The notes below the pieces were generated by a model that saw only the letters and a program-made list of their open reading frames with translations, was not told the origin of the DNA and made no database searches. A program made the translations under genes and the position numbers. From an uncultured Bacteroidales bacterium (lineage in GTDB: Bacteria > Bacteroidota > Bacteroidia > Bacteroidales > F082): DNA of 64,000 nt. The stretch spans positions 1 to 64,000 of the forward strand of contig CAJOEP010000010.1 of assembly GCA_905233445.1 (NCBI GenBank). The letters are read 5' to 3'. The first letter of the stretch is position 1. The number at the start of each line of letters is the position of its first letter. This document shows, piece by piece, positions 15,817-24,188 of this stretch.

Positions 15817-16545
15817 ATGAACAGGTATTTTTTACATCTGGCATATAACGGAAAAGCCTATCACGGCTGGCAAATCCAGCCTGGCGACATCTCTGTGCAA
15901 GAGGTGCTGGAAAAATGTATCAGCCTCAAACTGAAACAGGATATTGCCGTTACAGGTTGCGGTCGCACCGACACTGGTGTCAATGCGCGTAACTTCTACG
16001 CTCATTTCGAATCAGAGCCTATCGCTGATCTGCAACAGTTTGTAAATCAATTGAATATGTTCCTGCCTGATGATATCGTGGTGTATCGCTGCTGGCATGT
16101 CGATCCCTATCTGCACGCCCGCTTCGACGCCAAGTCGCGTACCTATCATTATTACGTCACCCGTACCAAAAATCCGTTTCACACCGACGACACCTTATAT
16201 ATATATGGTCCCCTCGATGTCGCAAAAATGAACGAAGCAGCCAAAATTCTCTTTGAATATCAGGACTTTACGAGCTTCTCTAAGCTTCATACACAAGTGA
16301 AAACGAACAACTGCAAAATAATGGAAGCCTGCTGGTTCGAACAGAACGGCCTCCTCGTATTTCACATCAAGGCCGACCGTTTCCTGAGAAATATGGTTCG
16401 CGCCATCGTCGGCACCTTGCTCGAAGTGGGGAAGGGGAAACTCACTCTCGAAGGCTTTAGAAACATCATCGAACAAAAAGACCGTTGCTCCGCCGGCACC
16501 TCCATGCCCGCCCACGCACTCTTCCTCGAAGAAGTCACTTATTAG
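15817..16545 (+). CDS. truA: tRNA pseudouridine(38-40) synthase
   Basis: Makes pseudouridine at positions 38-40 of the tRNA anticodon stem-loop. The start at 15817 fits the family (MNRYFLHLAYNGKAYHGWQ); the frame upstream overlaps the promoter and is not used. The catalytic Asp is Asp52 in GCGRTDTGVNA; DIVVYRCW and RFDAKSRTYHYYV also fit. It is 242 residues, a normal length. Its TAG stop overlaps the first unit of the heptamer array that separates it from the convergent GH97 gene. Confidence 0.95.
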   Translation: MNRYFLHLAYNGKAYHGWQIQPGDISVQEVLEKCISLKLKQDIAVTGCGRTDTGVNARNFYAHFESEPIADLQQFVNQLNMFLPDDIVVYRCWHVDPYLHARFDAKSRTYHYYVTRTKNPFHTDDTLYIYGPLDVAKMNEAAKILFEYQDFTSFSKLHTQVKTNNCKIMEACWFEQNGLLVFHIKADRFLRNMVRAIVGTLLEVGKGKLTLEGFRNIIEQKDRCSAGTSMPAHALFLEEVTY

Positions 16546-16640
16546 TTAGCAGTTGGCAGTTGGCAGTTACCAGTTAATCTAACTGCCAACTGCCAACTGC
16601 CAACTGCTAACTGCTAACTGCCAACTGCTAACTGGTAACT
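16544..16640. repeat. Heptamer array forming a long hairpin
   Basis: Left half: AGTTAGC, AGTTGGC, AGTTGGC, AGTTACC, AGTTAAT. After a two-base gap the right half runs inverted: AACTGCC three times, AACTGCT twice, AACTGCC, AACTGCT, AACTGGT, AACT. The halves can pair over about 30 bases. The stop codons of both convergent genes lie within it. Confidence 0.92.
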
Positions 16641-18646
16641 ATTATGACAGCACCCCCTCCGCTCTTCATCTCAACAACAATTCTGTTATCTTTTATATCT
16701 TTTTTAATTATTTGATAATCTTCAGCATTACGATTTGCATTAATTCCGTCTTGATACATGATAACACTGCTTTTTGAGATGCCAAGCTTGCTTAGATCAA
16801 CCTCCACAGTCCTCTGATCCCAATTAGTTATTGCCCCGATATACCAAGTGTCACCTTTTCTTCTAGCAATCACTGCATATTCGCCGAGTTTGCCGTCCAA
16901 TGCCACCGTCTCGTCCCAAACTGTCGGCACTTCAGAAATGAAATCGACGCATTCCTGGTTTTGCATATATTTCGTCGGACTGTCGCACATCATGTTGAAC
17001 GGCGACTCAAATATCACATACTCAGCGAGTTGTCTGCATCGTGTGCCTTGGCTCATCGGGTTAGTGTAGATGGCGCGGAAATGCGATTTTGTGGCATTGT
17101 CCATAGCTCCTTGAGTGTAGTCCAAGTTGCCGGCCACCATCCTGATGTACGGAATCATGCATTCATAGTCCACCTGATGAAGCTCGCTGTCCCATTTCGA
17201 CTGCTCCAAGCCATATGCGCCCTCGAAATTCAATACGTTAGGGTAGGTGCGACTCAGTCCCGTCGGCTTGTAAGCCCCATGAAAATCAACGAACAAGTGG
17301 TATTTTGCCGCCATAGCAGCCATCCTGTAGTAGAAGTCAACAACTTTTTGGTCGTCGCGGTCCATAAAATCGACCTTGAATCCCTTGATGCCCATCTCAC
17401 TGTAATGCTTGCACACATGCTCCATGTCTCTGTCGATGGCATAATATCCGGCCCAAAGCACGAGCCCGACGTTGCGTTCTTTACCGTATTCCACAAGCTC
17501 TTCAAGATTGATTTCCGGCACTACCTGAAACAAATCTGCCTGCTTGTTAACAGCCCATCCTTCATCCAAAATGACGTATTCAATGCCGTTTTTCGATGCG
17601 AAATCAATATAATATTTATATGTTTCGTTGTTGATGCCGGCCTTGAAGTCAACACCCCATATGTTCCAGTTGTTCCACCAGTCCCAAGCGACTTTGCCGG
17701 GCTGTATCCAACTCACATCCTCGACTCTTGATGGTGATGCGAGTTTGTAAACCATATCGCTGTTCATCAGTTCGGCGTCGTTTTCCGAAATCACAATCGC
17801 CCTCCACGGGAAATCCCTTTTTCCTTTGACCTTTGCGACGAAATTTTCTCTTTCATTAACAACCATCTGCAGCATGTTGTGTCCGCCTTGTTCCTCAACT
17901 TTCGGATATGTCGATTGCACCGAAATGAGACTGTTGCCATCGCCTTTTCTAAAGAAAGTTCCAGGAAAATCTTCCAAATCCGACTCCACGATGACTGCTT
18001 TTTTGCCGTCTTTCAGACATATTAATAAAGGTGTGAATGCAATTCGCTCAACGTCCATCTTCGAAATTGAATCGATGGTATATTGGCTTTCAAACGAGGT
18101 GAAAAACTGCTGCGTCAGGAAGTCGCCGTCGCCTTTTCTGGCATTCACGTATGGAATGTAAGCTAAATAATCGTTGTCAAAACAATAGTTTACGTTCTCT
18201 TTTTTCACAATAATCGGCTTCTTGAAACTCGTCGAAAAACGATATGCCACACCATCATCAAACGCCCTGAAAGTCAAAGAGTAATTGCCTTTAAAGTTGA
18301 TAATCAATTCGTTATAATTATTCTTAACTTCTTTTTTCTTGTAAAAATCAGCTTGTAAAACCTCATCGACTGCGTTTGTCGCGACTTTCCCGACTGTTCC
18401 TCCAACTCCCAGGACATGTCCGTCGCCAAGCTCCATCGAAATCTCCGACCCTTTGATAATCATCGTATTACCGTGCCTTACCGAATACTTTACTTTGTTT
18501 CCTACGCTGATGTTAATTGTAATCATCCTGTCAGGCGATTTCAATTCAAACTCCCTTGTCTCCTTAATTCCCTTAATGCCATTATTGCCATTAATCATTC
18601 CAATAATCCCAAAAACAATCGTAACTAATAAAACAAGTCTCTTCAT
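16628..18646 (-). CDS. Glycoside hydrolase family 97 enzyme
   Basis: A 672-residue exported glycosidase with signal peptide (about residues 1-20). The N-terminal beta-sandwich (about 30-290) is followed by the catalytic barrel (about 300-560) and a C-terminal beta domain. Barrel segments typical of GH97 are visible: KVAWDWWNNWNIWGVDF, YVILDEGW and GFKVDFMDRDDQ. The Asp in KVDFMDRDD (near residue 425) matches the nucleophile of retaining GH97 members (alpha-galactosidase type); inverting SusB-type enzymes use two Glu bases instead. A retaining alpha-galactosidase-like activity is thus the best inference. No SusC/SusD or regulator lies nearby. The last residues (TS) and the stop are read from the repeat array. 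Confidence 0.9.
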   Translation of the reverse strand: MKRLVLLVTIVFGIIGMINGNNGIKGIKETREFELKSPDRMITINISVGNKVKYSVRHGNTMIIKGSEISMELGDGHVLGVGGTVGKVATNAVDEVLQADFYKKKEVKNNYNELIINFKGNYSLTFRAFDDGVAYRFSTSFKKPIIVKKENVNYCFDNDYLAYIPYVNARKGDGDFLTQQFFTSFESQYTIDSISKMDVERIAFTPLLICLKDGKKAVIVESDLEDFPGTFFRKGDGNSLISVQSTYPKVEEQGGHNMLQMVVNERENFVAKVKGKRDFPWRAIVISENDAELMNSDMVYKLASPSRVEDVSWIQPGKVAWDWWNNWNIWGVDFKAGINNETYKYYIDFASKNGIEYVILDEGWAVNKQADLFQVVPEINLEELVEYGKERNVGLVLWAGYYAIDRDMEHVCKHYSEMGIKGFKVDFMDRDDQKVVDFYYRMAAMAAKYHLFVDFHGAYKPTGLSRTYPNVLNFEGAYGLEQSKWDSELHQVDYECMIPYIRMVAGNLDYTQGAMDNATKSHFRAIYTNPMSQGTRCRQLAEYVIFESPFNMMCDSPTKYMQNQECVDFISEVPTVWDETVALDGKLGEYAVIARRKGDTWYIGAITNWDQRTVEVDLSKLGISKSSVIMYQDGINANRNAEDYQIIKKDIKDNRIVVEMKSGGGAVIIVTS

Positions 18647-18698
18647 AATTCCAATCTTTAATTTTAAATATTGAATCTTTAAATTTGAAAATTCCTCA

Positions 18699-18706
18699 CA
18701 AAATTA
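18699..18706 (-). promoter_or_regulatory. -7 promoter box of the GH97 gene
   Basis: TAATTTTG on the minus strand with TTG 20 bases upstream; leader of about 50 bases. Confidence 0.68.
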
Positions 18707-18738
18707 AGTCAAAATTCATTTCATATCAAAATATTCTT

Positions 18739-18746
18739 TATTTTTG
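18739..18746 (+). promoter_or_regulatory. -7 promoter box of pepE
   Basis: TATTTTTG 23 bases before the ATG at 18770, divergent from the GH97 promoter. Confidence 0.7.
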
Positions 18747-18769
18747 TAGAAAATTTTAAAATTATTAAT

Positions 18770-19534
18770 ATGAGAAACTTACTTTTAATCAGCAATTCCA
18801 CAAATTTTGGTGAGACATACTTGGCATGGGCTATGACACAGCTCGAGCAGTTTTTTGATAAGAACAAACTTGGTGCCGACAGCAAGGTGGCGTTTGTGCC
18901 ATTCGCAGGAGTCTTCATTGGCGGCAACCCCTATCCGAAAAGCTATGACGCTTATACTGATAAAGTTAAGAAGGTCTTCAATGAGAAACTCGGTGTGAAA
19001 AAGTTTGTCTCTGTCCATGAAGTGGAAGATAAAGTCGGCTTGGTTAAAACTGCCGACTGCATCGTGGTCGGAGGAGGAAACACCTTCCATCTTGTGGCTG
19101 AATTGCATAAATTCGGTCTCATGGAGGCTATAGCGGAATGCGCCAACAACGGCACGCCTTATATCGGATGGAGCGCCGGCTCTAACATCGCATGCCCTAC
19201 ACTCTGCACAACAAACGACATGCCTATCGTGCAGCCAGCAAGCTTTAACACATTGAATCTCATTCCGTTCCAGATCAATCCTCATTATCTTGACCCGCAT
19301 CCGGAAATCGATAAGATGATAAAACATGGCGGTGAGACGCGTCAGGACCGTATCAATGAATATCTCGCCGTGCGTCAGGACATGAAGGTCATAGGACTGC
19401 GCGAAGCAACAGCGATTTGGGTGGTTGGCGACAAGTATTTCCTCAAAGGCGGCAAGAAAATGATGGTGTTCCAATACGGAAAAGAACCTGTAGAGCTTGA
19501 ACCAAATCAGGAAATAACAGCATATGTGCTGTAG
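18770..19534 (+). CDS. pepE: Dipeptidase E (alpha-aspartyl dipeptidase)
   Basis: Hydrolyses dipeptides with N-terminal Asp, in the cytosol; family S51. At 254 residues it is close to the usual 230-250. The nucleophile elbow GWSAGSN places the catalytic Ser at residue 135; DCIVVGGGNTFHLV and FQINPHYLDPH are further family signatures. It has no signal peptide. It is followed after 84 bases by the A-B-B'-A'-C-D operon, which has its own promoter. Confidence 0.93.
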   Translation: MRNLLLISNSTNFGETYLAWAMTQLEQFFDKNKLGADSKVAFVPFAGVFIGGNPYPKSYDAYTDKVKKVFNEKLGVKKFVSVHEVEDKVGLVKTADCIVVGGGNTFHLVAELHKFGLMEAIAECANNGTPYIGWSAGSNIACPTLCTTNDMPIVQPASFNTLNLIPFQINPHYLDPHPEIDKMIKHGGETRQDRINEYLAVRQDMKVIGLREATAIWVVGDKYFLKGGKKMMVFQYGKEPVELEPNQEITAYVL

Positions 19535-19572
19535 AAATGACGATTTTTCTTGCATTGTATTGGAAAAATAAT

Positions 19573-19580
19573 TATATTTG
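19573..19580 (+). promoter_or_regulatory. -7 box of the envelope operon promoter
   Basis: TATATTTG with TTG 20 bases upstream (near 19550); leader of about 30 bases before the ATG at 19619. It drives the six-gene envelope operon and probably the P-ATPase and aroQ behind it. Confidence 0.75.
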
Positions 19581-19618
19581 CAGGTTTGAAATTGATATAT
19601 AATTGTCGGTGTATTGAT

Positions 19619-21043
19619 ATGTTAAGGAAGTTGTCGGTTATATTGTTGATAATCACTGCGTTTCTGTCGGTGTCGATGGCACAGAACAGAGACGCGGACA
19701 ACATTCTCAATGCTCAATTCGACATACGCATCGGCGGTGTGGGTCCGAAAGGTTCCAAAATAATCGAGATGCGTATCATCGCAAACACCCTCGAAGAGGC
19801 TCATGCCTTCGCACAACGCGACGCTGTGGCGGTATGCCTGCTGCGTGGACTGCCGGCATCGACAAAGACAAGGCCCTCACCGGCAATTGTGAATGAAAGC
19901 GTGATAGAAGTTAACGAGGCTTATTTCATTGATTTTCTTAAACTTCCTAAATCAAAGAAAGTCGTAGGAAAATATGCCAGATTCGTCGCCAAATCATGGG
20001 AGAGAGATGTCAGGGAACTCGATTACGGAGTCGATGTAATTATCGACGTGCAGGTGTTGTACGATAACCTCGTGAAATATATGCAGGACCTCGGTTATGC
20101 TGACAAACCTGCGGAGACAATCGTCTCAAAGTATCTGAAACCGGTGATAATGGTCGTACCGGCCGACGTTTATTGCACAGAGATGGAGTTTGTCCAGAAA
20201 TGGAAAGATGAGACAGGAAAGGTTCAGACCATCCCCGATTACAACATCTTCGGACGCGAGGACAGCCGCGATCTGCGCCTTGTTATAACCTCGCTAAACG
20301 AGATTTTTGCCTCACGCGGATTCGAGACCATCAGCCTCGAGTTTCTGCTTAAGAGCCTGTCGCTCGAAAACGACGAAAACGCCTTCATAGGCAGGGACTA
20401 TGGGCTGTCTGGCACTGTCAAGGAATCTCCGCTCGACCGCATCAAACGCGCCGCCAACGTCGATTATATCGTTGACCTCGACTTCTCATTGTACGAAATA
20501 GACGATTATCGCTATGTCGCATTTAATATGCGTGCCGTTGACCCTTGCTCAAACGCCGTGGAGATAGCACATGCCTACGGCGACGGACAGCCGTCAAGAG
20601 TAGCCACAATAAACACCCTTCTCGAAGAAGCGGTGATTAATTACGTTGACGATTTTTGCGACAAAATACAGAACCATTACAAGAAAATGGAAACAAATGG
20701 ACATCGTGTCACAGTGAAAGTCAAACGGACCGACAACTCTAAATACGATTTCCAACGGTCGAAATTCATGTTTGACGGCAAGATGACAAAGCTGTGCGAT
20801 ATCGTCTATTACTGGCTTCAGGACAATACCATCGACAACAACCCGACACGTAATATCACACCTAATGTATTGACATTCAATCAGGTGATGATACCGATGA
20901 TAATGACAAACCGTCAAGGTGCCGTGCGACGACTCGACTCAAACGAATTTGTGACACAACTTCAGGAATATCTCCTCGACAACTATGGTATTGAAAGCAC
21001 AATCTATATGAGAGGTCCCGGAGAAGCTTGGCTGATATTGTAA
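19619..21043 (+). CDS. Exported CsgG-like protein A of the envelope operon
   Basis: About 474 residues. The start at 19619 gives the signal peptide MLRKLSVILLIITAFLSVSMA; earlier in-frame codons overlap the promoter. It has no lipobox and no sorting domain. Landmarks are MRIIANTLEEAHAFAQRDAV near residue 55, PVIMVVPADVYCTEM near 175, REDSRDLRLVITSLNEIF near 215, ANVDYIVDLDFSLYEID near 280 and the closing YMRGPGEAWLIL. The middle resembles the nucleotide-binding-like fold of CsgG/LpoB proteins (a V-D-Y-I-V-D-L strand, then a variable strand and a helix). I believe it belongs to the Bacteroidota family DUF6175 but cannot verify that. It is paralogous to the gene at 22170, with long identical stretches. 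Confidence 0.85.
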   Translation: MLRKLSVILLIITAFLSVSMAQNRDADNILNAQFDIRIGGVGPKGSKIIEMRIIANTLEEAHAFAQRDAVAVCLLRGLPASTKTRPSPAIVNESVIEVNEAYFIDFLKLPKSKKVVGKYARFVAKSWERDVRELDYGVDVIIDVQVLYDNLVKYMQDLGYADKPAETIVSKYLKPVIMVVPADVYCTEMEFVQKWKDETGKVQTIPDYNIFGREDSRDLRLVITSLNEIFASRGFETISLEFLLKSLSLENDENAFIGRDYGLSGTVKESPLDRIKRAANVDYIVDLDFSLYEIDDYRYVAFNMRAVDPCSNAVEIAHAYGDGQPSRVATINTLLEEAVINYVDDFCDKIQNHYKKMETNGHRVTVKVKRTDNSKYDFQRSKFMFDGKMTKLCDIVYYWLQDNTIDNNPTRNITPNVLTFNQVMIPMIMTNRQGAVRRLDSNEFVTQLQEYLLDNYGIESTIYMRGPGEAWLIL

Positions 21044-21066
21044 ATGATTGATAAAAAATGAGTTAT

Positions 21067-21525
21067 ATGAAAAAAATATTACTTCCTCTCGTATTTGCAA
21101 TTGTGATGATTCTGACATCGTCATGCGCTGCCATACATCAGAAAATAAAATATTCGAGCAAAGATATAGAAATAAGCAACCCCTGCGAAGGCGAGGAGAT
21201 TGATTTCAAGATTATCTCACTGATTGGCGACAAGGAGGAACAGACAATGGTGCTCAATTGCCGTTTCATTAACCGCAATGTGAACAAAGATATCCAAGTT
21301 GGCAAGAATTTTGTTTGCTACGACATAGAAGGTGTATCACATAGCGGCAACAGAACCAAGGAATACAAAGCTTTGACAGACAAAAAAGTGGATTTCTCAA
21401 TAGAAATCCCAGGCAAGGCAGTGCCGAGAAAAGTGAAAAAACTCGCAGTCATATCATTCGACATCGACGACTGCCATATCGAAATGAGAAATGTCCCTAT
21501 TATGTGGAAAAAAATAGAAAAATAA
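21067..21525 (+). CDS. Small lipoprotein B of the envelope operon
   Basis: About 152 residues with a lipoprotein signal (MKKILLPLVFAIVMILTSSC, Cys at residue 20). An in-frame ATG at 21058 is an alternative start. The mature part is a single predicted beta-sandwich: ISNPCEGEEIDFKIISLIGD, FINRNVNKDIQVGKNFVCYD, then SFDIDDCHIEMRNVPIMWKK. Four internal Cys could form two disulfides. It is a paralogue of the next gene (shared FISLIG/IISLIG, EYKALTD/TYKTLTD and IEMRNVPI). No family is recognised. It probably sits on the periplasmic face of a membrane next to protein A. Confidence 0.82.
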   Translation: MKKILLPLVFAIVMILTSSCAAIHQKIKYSSKDIEISNPCEGEEIDFKIISLIGDKEEQTMVLNCRFINRNVNKDIQVGKNFVCYDIEGVSHSGNRTKEYKALTDKKVDFSIEIPGKAVPRKVKKLAVISFDIDDCHIEMRNVPIMWKKIEK

Positions 21526-21545
21526 TAATTTAAAAATCATTGAAT

Positions 21546-22127
21546 ATGAAGAAGTTACTCTATTTTATTATCGCAGTTATGTTTCTTTCGGCCATGCCGG
21601 AATTTACTTGCGCTCAGTCAAACGACCCATTTGAACAGGAAACTCTGAAAGCAAGAGGTACCACTACAAAAAGAGAAAAGAAGATTAAACGTAAAAAAGA
21701 GGATGAAACGGTTGTGACACCTGCAACAAAGACAGAAAAACCAGTGGTCGCTAATGAAAAAACAGTGACTGAAAATGAAATGTCTATCTCAAATTCATGC
21801 GACGAATGGCTTGACTTGGAGTTCATTTCTTTAATCGGCAGCAGAGCAAACCAGACAGTAAAGCTGACGCTCAAGATGACCAACCACAGCACAAATAAGG
21901 AAATCCGTGTCGGAGGCAATTTCCTGGCTTATGACTGCGACGGAGAAGAGCATGCAAGAAGCTATTACACTGAAACCTATAAGACATTGACGGATATTCC
22001 TGTCAAGTTTTTCCTCGATGTGCCTGGAAAAGTAAACCCGTCAACAACCAAGGTCATGCCAGTGATTAGTTTCAACGTCGGAGACTGCCGCATCGAGATG
22101 CGCAATGTACCGATTAATTGGAAATAA
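21546..22127 (+). CDS. Exported protein B' of the envelope operon
   Basis: About 193 residues from the ATG at 21546, with a signal peptide (MKKLLYFIIAVMFLSAMPEFTCAQ) in place of the lipobox of its paralogue B. A Lys/Thr-rich linker (about 35-75, with KKIKRKKED) separates the signal from the B-type beta-sandwich, which ends in FNVGDCRIEMRNVPINWK. The linker suggests that the folded domain is held away from a membrane or partner. Twenty bases separate it from B. The function is unknown. Confidence 0.82.
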   Translation: MKKLLYFIIAVMFLSAMPEFTCAQSNDPFEQETLKARGTTTKREKKIKRKKEDETVVTPATKTEKPVVANEKTVTENEMSISNSCDEWLDLEFISLIGSRANQTVKLTLKMTNHSTNKEIRVGGNFLAYDCDGEEHARSYYTETYKTLTDIPVKFFLDVPGKVNPSTTKVMPVISFNVGDCRIEMRNVPINWK

Positions 22128-22140
22128 TGGCTATTTCAAA

Positions 22141-22148
22141 TATCTTTG
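22141..22148 (+). promoter_or_regulatory. Internal promoter before A'
   Basis: TATCTTTG with TTG about 21 bases upstream, inside the end of B'. It may give the distal half of the operon (A', C, D, P-ATPase, aroQ) separate expression. Confidence 0.55.
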
Positions 22149-22169
22149 TGTAATATTAATATTGTGATT

Positions 22170-23603
22170 ATGAGAGTTTTTGCAAAAAGATTGGTCCAAG
22201 TGCTTGCATTGTTGCTTCTGACTAACAGCGCTTTCGCACAGAAAAACAACGAGAAACGTTCTATCCTCGACCAGCAATATGAAGTACAGTACATCGGAGT
22301 TGGGCAGGATGGAACTAAAGTGTTTACAGTGAAAACCACAGCTAAAGATGCTACTGAAGGTGTCGAGATGGCTAAACGCGACGCTGTGGCGGCCTGCCTC
22401 TTCCGTGGAATAACAGCTTCGGAACAGACAAAAGCTACACCTGCTATCGTGACATATGCAGTAGCAGAGGAAAATATAGCGTTTTTCGAGAACTTTCTCG
22501 CATTGCCGACAAAAAAAGCACCTGGCGGACAGTATCATCGCTTTATAAATAAAACCGGACAGGCAAAATCAGTGAAAAACGGCAAAGTCTTTGAGGTCTC
22601 CGTCGATGTACAAGTGCTTTACGACGAGCTTCTGAAATATATGCAGGACAAAGGTTATGCACAGGATATTAAAAACACCAACGCCGGAAAATACGCTAAA
22701 CCGATCCTTATGGTCGTCCCGTCAGATGTTTATTGCACCGAAATGGGATATGTCCAAAAATGGAAAGACGAAAATGGCGTAAGTCACACAGTGTCTGATT
22801 ATAACGTGTTCAACAGAGAAGACAGCCGCGACCTCCGCCTTGTTATTTCTTCACTGAATGAGATATTCAACAAGAGAGGATTCGAAGTGCAAAGCCTTGA
22901 ATACCTGCTCAAAAGCATGAATCAGGAAGATCAGGAGAACAAATTTATCGGCAACGACTATGGCCTCGACGGCTCAATAGCTGAGTCACCAACAGACCGT
23001 ATCAAACGTACTGCTAATGTCGATTTTATCGTTGACCTTGATTTTGAAATCATGGAAGTGGGAACACAACGCTACGTGACATTCAATATGAAAGCCGTTG
23101 ATGTCAGCGCAAACGCACGAGAGATTTCTCACGCACATGGTGACGGTAAACCATCTAACTCAGCATCAATCAATACTTTACTTGAAGAAGCAGTCCTTAA
23201 TCATATGGACGGTTTCTGCAAGAAACTCCAAGACGAATATGAAAAAATGTCGAGAAACGGTCGCCAGATTACTGTTAAAATCAAGAGAACAGACAATTCT
23301 GACTACGATTTGCTGAAAACCACTTTCGTGTTTGAAGGAGAACAGACGACACTCGGCGACATCATCTACTACTGGCTGCAGGACAATACTGTTGACAACA
23401 ATCCTACAAGAAGCATCACTCCTAATGTTATCACATTCAACCAGGTGATGATTCCTTTGACAAAAACTGGCCGTCGCGGTGCTGTGCAACGCCTTGATAC
23501 TCAAGAATATCTGCAAGGATTACAGACATATCTGAGAAATACATACGACGTCGATGGTACAATTTATATGCGTGGACCAAGTGAGGTCTGGTTGGTTTTA
23601 TAA
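22170..23603 (+). CDS. Exported CsgG-like protein A' of the envelope operon
   Basis: About 477 residues from the ATG at 22170 (signal MRVFAKRLVQVLALLLL...SAFA). It is a paralogue of A along its whole length: AKRDAVAACLFRGI near residue 70, PILMVVPSDVYCTEM near 180, REDSRDLRLVISSLNEIF, ANVDFIVDLDFEIME and the same end motif (YMRGPSEVWLVL). Long identical motifs in the last two thirds and more divergence in the first third suggest that the C-terminal two thirds is the functional core. Both copies are kept intact next to each other, which suggests a hetero-oligomer or two specialised forms, by inference. Confidence 0.85.
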   Translation: MRVFAKRLVQVLALLLLTNSAFAQKNNEKRSILDQQYEVQYIGVGQDGTKVFTVKTTAKDATEGVEMAKRDAVAACLFRGITASEQTKATPAIVTYAVAEENIAFFENFLALPTKKAPGGQYHRFINKTGQAKSVKNGKVFEVSVDVQVLYDELLKYMQDKGYAQDIKNTNAGKYAKPILMVVPSDVYCTEMGYVQKWKDENGVSHTVSDYNVFNREDSRDLRLVISSLNEIFNKRGFEVQSLEYLLKSMNQEDQENKFIGNDYGLDGSIAESPTDRIKRTANVDFIVDLDFEIMEVGTQRYVTFNMKAVDVSANAREISHAHGDGKPSNSASINTLLEEAVLNHMDGFCKKLQDEYEKMSRNGRQITVKIKRTDNSDYDLLKTTFVFEGEQTTLGDIIYYWLQDNTVDNNPTRSITPNVITFNQVMIPLTKTGRRGAVQRLDTQEYLQGLQTYLRNTYDVDGTIYMRGPSEVWLVL

Positions 23604-23618
23604 TAAAAATTGAACGAC

Positions 23619-24176
23619 ATGAAAAATATTAAGTTTTTACTCGCAGCATTGCTGCTAATCATCTCAGGCTCAATGCTTAAGGCACAAGAAGAAATGTCAT
23701 TCGAGGAAATGATACCTGTCAGAGTGATGATGCCTGTGAATAATGACATTAAAGGCGACGCCCTTACAGTGTTGTATAACCGTCTGAACCAGGCAGTCAC
23801 ACTCAATGGACTTGGCTCGACAACCAACGACAGCCGTTTCCTTATCGTATCGTCAGTGACAGTGCTGTCAAAAACAGTCACAACATCTATTCCTCCACAA
23901 CATATGGCGGAAGTGGAAGTGGCTCTCTATTTTGTCGATAATGTCAACAAAGTGATTATGGCTCAAGAGATTATCAATAAAAACGGTATGGCCGACAATG
24001 ATGTCGCAGCAGTGGCAAAAGCTGTGAAATCTATTCAAGCCCGCGACCATAAGTTGAAAAAACTTATCACTATGGGCAAGTCAAAGGCTATTGAGTATTA
24101 CAAAGCGCTGGGCGGCGTGGATGCAGCCGACGAAACTGCGACAGATACCGATGCTTCATGGGTTTTTGAAAAATAA
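23619..24176 (+). CDS. Exported protein C of the envelope operon
   Basis: About 185 residues. Signal peptide MKNIKFLLAALLLIISGSML, then a compact alpha/beta region: VRVMMPVNNDIKGDALTVL, a helix (YNRLNQAVTLNG), a strand RFLIVSSVTVLSKTVT, then VEVALYFVDNVNKVIMAQEI. This order of helix and exposed strands recalls the CsgG/LpoB type fold, shortened. The C-terminus is acidic and Asp/Thr-rich. The family is not recognised. It is 15 bases behind A'. Confidence 0.8.
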   Translation: MKNIKFLLAALLLIISGSMLKAQEEMSFEEMIPVRVMMPVNNDIKGDALTVLYNRLNQAVTLNGLGSTTNDSRFLIVSSVTVLSKTVTTSIPPQHMAEVEVALYFVDNVNKVIMAQEIINKNGMADNDVAAVAKAVKSIQARDHKLKKLITMGKSKAIEYYKALGGVDAADETATDTDASWVFEK

Positions 24177-24188
24177 AATTTGGTCATT

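Noticed and set aside
16544-16640. CRISPR array
   Set aside because: Units are 7 bases with no spacers, and no cas genes occur in the window.
16961-17731. Open frame of 256 codons opposite the GH97 gene
   Set aside because: Shadow of the GH97 coding frame; no family features or promoter.
16628-19534. Polysaccharide utilisation locus around the GH97 gene
   Set aside because: No SusC/SusD pair, no regulator and no further carbohydrate enzymes are adjacent.
18785-19555. Open frame of 256 codons on the minus strand opposite pepE
   Set aside because: pepE has an exact family match on the other strand; the antisense frame is Cys/His-rich noise.
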